Source of the DNA: Streptomyces xylophagus
Lineage (GTDB): Bacteria > Actinomycetota > Actinomycetes > Streptomycetales > Streptomycetaceae
Assembly: GCF_000716435.1 (NCBI RefSeq)
Contig: NZ_JNWO01000014.1
Span: 124,001 to 188,000 of the forward strand
Length of the DNA stretch: 64,000 nucleotides
Reading direction: 5' to 3'
The stretch's first letter is position 1, and the number at the start of each line of letters is the position of its first letter. The notes under the pieces were generated by a model that did no database searches, was not told where the DNA came from, and saw only the letters and a list, made by a program, of their open reading frames with translations. Positions 61,836 through 64,000 of the stretch are shown one piece after another. Both the position numbers and the translations under genes were made by a program.

Positions 61836-62863
61836 ACAACCGCCTCATGCGGGCGTTCGTCCTGACAGCCCCCGGGAAGTACGCGGTTCAGGAGGTTCCG
61901 GCACCGATCGCGGCGCCCGGCGAGGCCGTCATCGATGTCGAGCGGGTCGGCGTGTGCGGCACTGACATGGAGTTCTTCACCGGCGCGATGGCCTATCTCC
62001 ATCAAGGCCACTCCACCTACCCCATGCGGCTCGGCCACGAGTGGGCCGGCCGTGTCGCGGCGGTCGGCGCCGGAGTGGACCCGGCGTGGGTGGGCCGGCG
62101 GGTCATGGGCGACACCATGCTCGGCTGCGGTGTCTGCCGCCGCTGCCGACGGGGTCACCAGCATGTGTGCGAGAAGCGGCAGGAGCTCGGCATACGCGGG
62201 GAGCGGCCCGGTGCCCTCGCGGAGCAACTCGCCGTGCCCGTCTCCTCGTTGCACGTCCTGCCCGACTCCGTCGACTCCGTGCTGGGCGCGCTGGTGGAGC
62301 CGGGCGGCAACGCCCTGCGGGCGGCACGGGCCGCAGCGCCACGGCCCGGTGACCGGGCGCTGGTCCTGGGTCCCGGAACCATCGGCCTGCTGGTCGCGAT
62401 GTTCCTCCGGGCCGCCGGTGCGGAGGTGCATCTGATGGGCCGCGCCGACAACTCCCCTGTCCTCGCCCACGAGTTGGGCTTCGAGCAGATGTGGACGGAG
62501 GACTCCGTGCCGGACCTGCCGTTCGACGCGGTCGTCGACGCCTCGAACGCCGCCCATCTGCCGGGCCTGGCACTGGAGTTGGTGGAGCCGGCCGGACGTG
62601 TCGTGTACGTGGGACTGGCCGGTGAGCCCAGCAGGATCGACACCCGCAGGCTCGCGCTCAAGGACGTGACCGCGGTGGGCGTACTGTCCGCGTCCCCCGG
62701 CCTCGACGACACCATCCGCGCGTACGCCGACGGCACCGTCGACCCGAGGCCTCTCGTCGCCGCGACCGTCGGCCTGGAACAGGTCGGAGCCGTCCTCGCC
62801 GGCGAGCGCCCGGCCGACGCCGGCCCCGGACCGAAGATCCACGTCGACCCACGGACGAGCTGA
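61832..62863 (+). CDS. Zinc-dependent sugar/polyol dehydrogenase (MDR)
   Basis: 343 residues. Catalytic zinc site Cys-Gly-Thr-Asp (GVCGTDMEFF), GHEWAG, and a structural lobe with GCGVCRRCRRGHQHVC. The middle Rossmann motif LVLGPGTIGLLVAMFL follows. The pattern is that of sorbitol/galactitol-type or aldose dehydrogenases. Coupled to the IclR gene by a 4-base overlap, and next to the IlvD/Edd-type dehydratase. It could oxidise the sugar whose acid feeds that dehydratase (inference). Confidence 0.9.
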   Translation: MNNRLMRAFVLTAPGKYAVQEVPAPIAAPGEAVIDVERVGVCGTDMEFFTGAMAYLHQGHSTYPMRLGHEWAGRVAAVGAGVDPAWVGRRVMGDTMLGCGVCRRCRRGHQHVCEKRQELGIRGERPGALAEQLAVPVSSLHVLPDSVDSVLGALVEPGGNALRAARAAAPRPGDRALVLGPGTIGLLVAMFLRAAGAEVHLMGRADNSPVLAHELGFEQMWTEDSVPDLPFDAVVDASNAAHLPGLALELVEPAGRVVYVGLAGEPSRIDTRRLALKDVTAVGVLSASPGLDDTIRAYADGTVDPRPLVAATVGLEQVGAVLAGERPADAGPGPKIHVDPRTS

Positions 62864-62913
62864 CGCGCGACCCATGGCGGGAACTCGTAGGCGACGTCCC
62901 GGTGTCCACCGAA

Positions 62914-62948
62914 CGCCGTCCGCCGTCCGCCGTCCGCCGTCCACCGTC
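62914..62948. repeat. Tandem heptamer array, CGCCGTC x5
   Basis: Four copies of CGCCGTC and one CACCGTC, head to tail. The unit differs by one base from that of the array at 43851-43899. It starts 51 bp after the zinc dehydrogenase stop and lies before the convergent TetR gene. Confidence 0.8.
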
Positions 62949-63075
62949 CACCAAGAGGGGGAGCAGGTAGGCGCGGCCGGGAACCCGCTGCACAGACGGG
63001 TACGGCCTCGTGGATCAACTCGCCCAGCCGCTCGCCGGTTTGGGTGCGCAGGTCTTCCGGGACCGGGTCTTGTGC

Positions 63076-63696
63076 CTACTGGTCCTGATCCGGGTGGCGG
63101 GCCAGGGACGCGAGGACGATCTCGCGCGCCGCGCGGACGGTGGCCGTGAAGGCGGACGGGTCCCGGCCGATGCGTTCGGCTCCGGCGCGCATGGCACCGG
63201 ACAGCAGTTCCACCGTGAGGTGTACGTCGCCGACATCGCGGAACTCTCCGCGCGCGATGCCGTCCCGGACGACGTTCTCCACCTCGACCACGATCGCGTG
63301 GAACGGGTTGGCCGGCCCCTTGGGCAGTTCGGCGACCAGCGGGCCGGAACCCGGCCGGAACATCGGCCGCATGGCCTCGTCGGTGGACGCCTCCAGGATC
63401 GCTTCGATGATCTCCCGCATCCGCTCCGCGGCCGGGTCCTCGGAGCGCGCGGCGATCGCGGCCACGCGCTCGACCACGGGCCGGCTCGCCCGCTCGGTCA
63501 GGGCCAGGACCAGGGCGCTCTTGTCGCGGGCGTAGTTGTACAGCGTGTTGCGCGCGAGCCCGGCCCGGGCCGCGATATGGCCCATGTTGATCGAGTCGTA
63601 GTCGCGTTCGAGCAGCAACTGCCGTGTCGCCTCGGCGAGTTCGGCCCACACCATCTCGTGGTGTTCCTCGATGCTGGCTCCCCGGATACGCGGCAT
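63076..63696 (-). CDS. TetR-family regulator
   Basis: 206 residues, ATG at 63696 with GGAG nine bases upstream. Helix-turn-helix with ATRQLLLERDYDSINMGHIA and RAGLARNTLYNYARDKS, then a C-terminal TetR_C-like domain. Convergent with the zinc dehydrogenase gene; the gene upstream on the same strand is the SnoaL-like protein at the window edge. Target unknown. Confidence 0.9.
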   Translation of the reverse strand: MPRIRGASIEEHHEMVWAELAEATRQLLLERDYDSINMGHIAARAGLARNTLYNYARDKSALVLALTERASRPVVERVAAIAARSEDPAAERMREIIEAILEASTDEAMRPMFRPGSGPLVAELPKGPANPFHAIVVEVENVVRDGIARGEFRDVGDVHLTVELLSGAMRAGAERIGRDPSAFTATVRAAREIVLASLARHPDQDQ

Positions 63697-63766
63697 CCGG
63701 TCATTCTCCTTTCCCTGCGGCTTCCCTGTCGCCCGGGGTCGACCTCGGCCCCCGCCGCCGGTATGC

Positions 63767-64000
63767 CTATTCGGCGGGCAGGGCGGCGCTCGCCAGCTGC
63801 GCGTTCTCCTGGTGCGTCGAGGTGAGCTTCACCCGGTCGAGACGCCAGCCGTCCGCCGTACGGACCGCCTCGTTGTCGTAGAAGCCGACCACCAGCCATC
63901 GGTTGGGCCCGTCTCCGGCCGCCTCGTCCGGGAGCCAGTGCTCGGCACGGACGTGTGCGTGGATCGTCGCGCGGTCGCCGTCGATGTCGACGACGTGGCC
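63767..64000 (-). CDS. SnoaL/NTF2-like domain protein (5' part outside window)
   Basis: The reverse strand is open from the last base to a TAG at 63767-63769, giving 77 residues: HVVDIDGDRATIHAHVRAEH, WLVVGFYDNEAV and GWRLDRVKLT. These match the second half of SnoaL-like NTF2-fold proteins, with strands pairing as in that family. The start lies beyond the window. Function unknown; such domains serve as cyclases, isomerases or binding proteins. Confidence 0.8.
   Translation of the reverse strand, partial: GHVVDIDGDRATIHAHVRAEHWLPDEAAGDGPNRWLVVGFYDNEAVRTADGWRLDRVKLTSTHQENAQLASAALPAE

Noticed and set aside
1..64000. A secondary-metabolite gene cluster or prophage
   Set aside because: No PKS, NRPS, terpene or RiPP core genes, and no phage structural or integrase genes were seen.

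Overview
The window looks like chromosomal DNA of a Streptomyces or a close actinomycete relative. Support comes from very high GC content, GTG and TTG starts, ATGA stop/start overlaps, several MmyB-type XRE regulators, a DUF574 methyltransferase next to an XRE/DUF5753 regulator, and many sugar ABC importers. I see no rRNA or tRNA gene, no CRISPR array, no intact transposase and no PKS/NRPS gene. Most of the window is accessory metabolism and regulation. All functions are read from sequence and family knowledge; nothing was searched or computed.

Region 1 (1-24.3 kb) starts with the 3' part of a Ser/Thr kinase carrying an extracytoplasmic peptidoglycan-binding domain. An MFS protein and a CPA1 Na+/H+ antiporter follow. 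Then comes a patchwork of small redox and efflux modules (alcohol dehydrogenases, aldo-keto reductases, NmrA-like and SDR proteins, a Tat-lipoprotein flavodoxin, two DUF2255 paralogues). Each module is paired with its own regulator (four MmyB-type XRE, one HxlR, one TetR). Three of the XRE genes have the same 59-bp element about 40 bp upstream. A fourth copy has no XRE gene beside it.

Region 2 (24.4-48.1 kb) is the most interesting part. It holds three GcvT-fold proteins. Two resemble the tetrahydrofolate-dependent aryl O-demethylases LigM/DesA, and the third is more GcvT-like. With them are genes that would handle the resulting methyl-THF: metF, folD, purU and a C-terminal-only MetE-like methyltransferase. 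Extra folate-biosynthesis genes (folE, folP, pabB), a CUT2-type ABC importer, a solitary binding protein, and LysR, TetR and LacI regulators are also present. A LacI-type palindrome (core CTARATCGATCTAG) recurs seven times in front of these genes. A second, TetR-type palindrome is shared by the MetE-like gene and the third demethylase-like gene. I read this as a self-contained island that strips methyl groups onto THF, burns them to formate or passes them to homocysteine, and makes its own folate. The CUT2 importer and LacI regulator suggest that the methylated substrate may be carbohydrate-like rather than, or as well as, aromatic.

Region 3 (48.2-50.3 kb) holds a fragment of an MFS gene related to the one at 1815-3032, a DUF574 methyltransferase and an XRE/DUF5753 regulator.

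Region 4 (50.3-64 kb) is a second carbohydrate island. It has a CUT2 importer with two permeases, an enolase-superfamily sugar-acid dehydratase and a RhaM-like mutarotase in one tightly overlapping operon. A GntR regulator, an MFS exporter, an IlvD/Edd dehydratase, an IclR regulator and a zinc dehydrogenase follow. A TetR gene and the 3' end of a SnoaL-like gene close the window. Two tandem heptamer arrays with almost the same unit lie at 43.85 kb and 62.9 kb.
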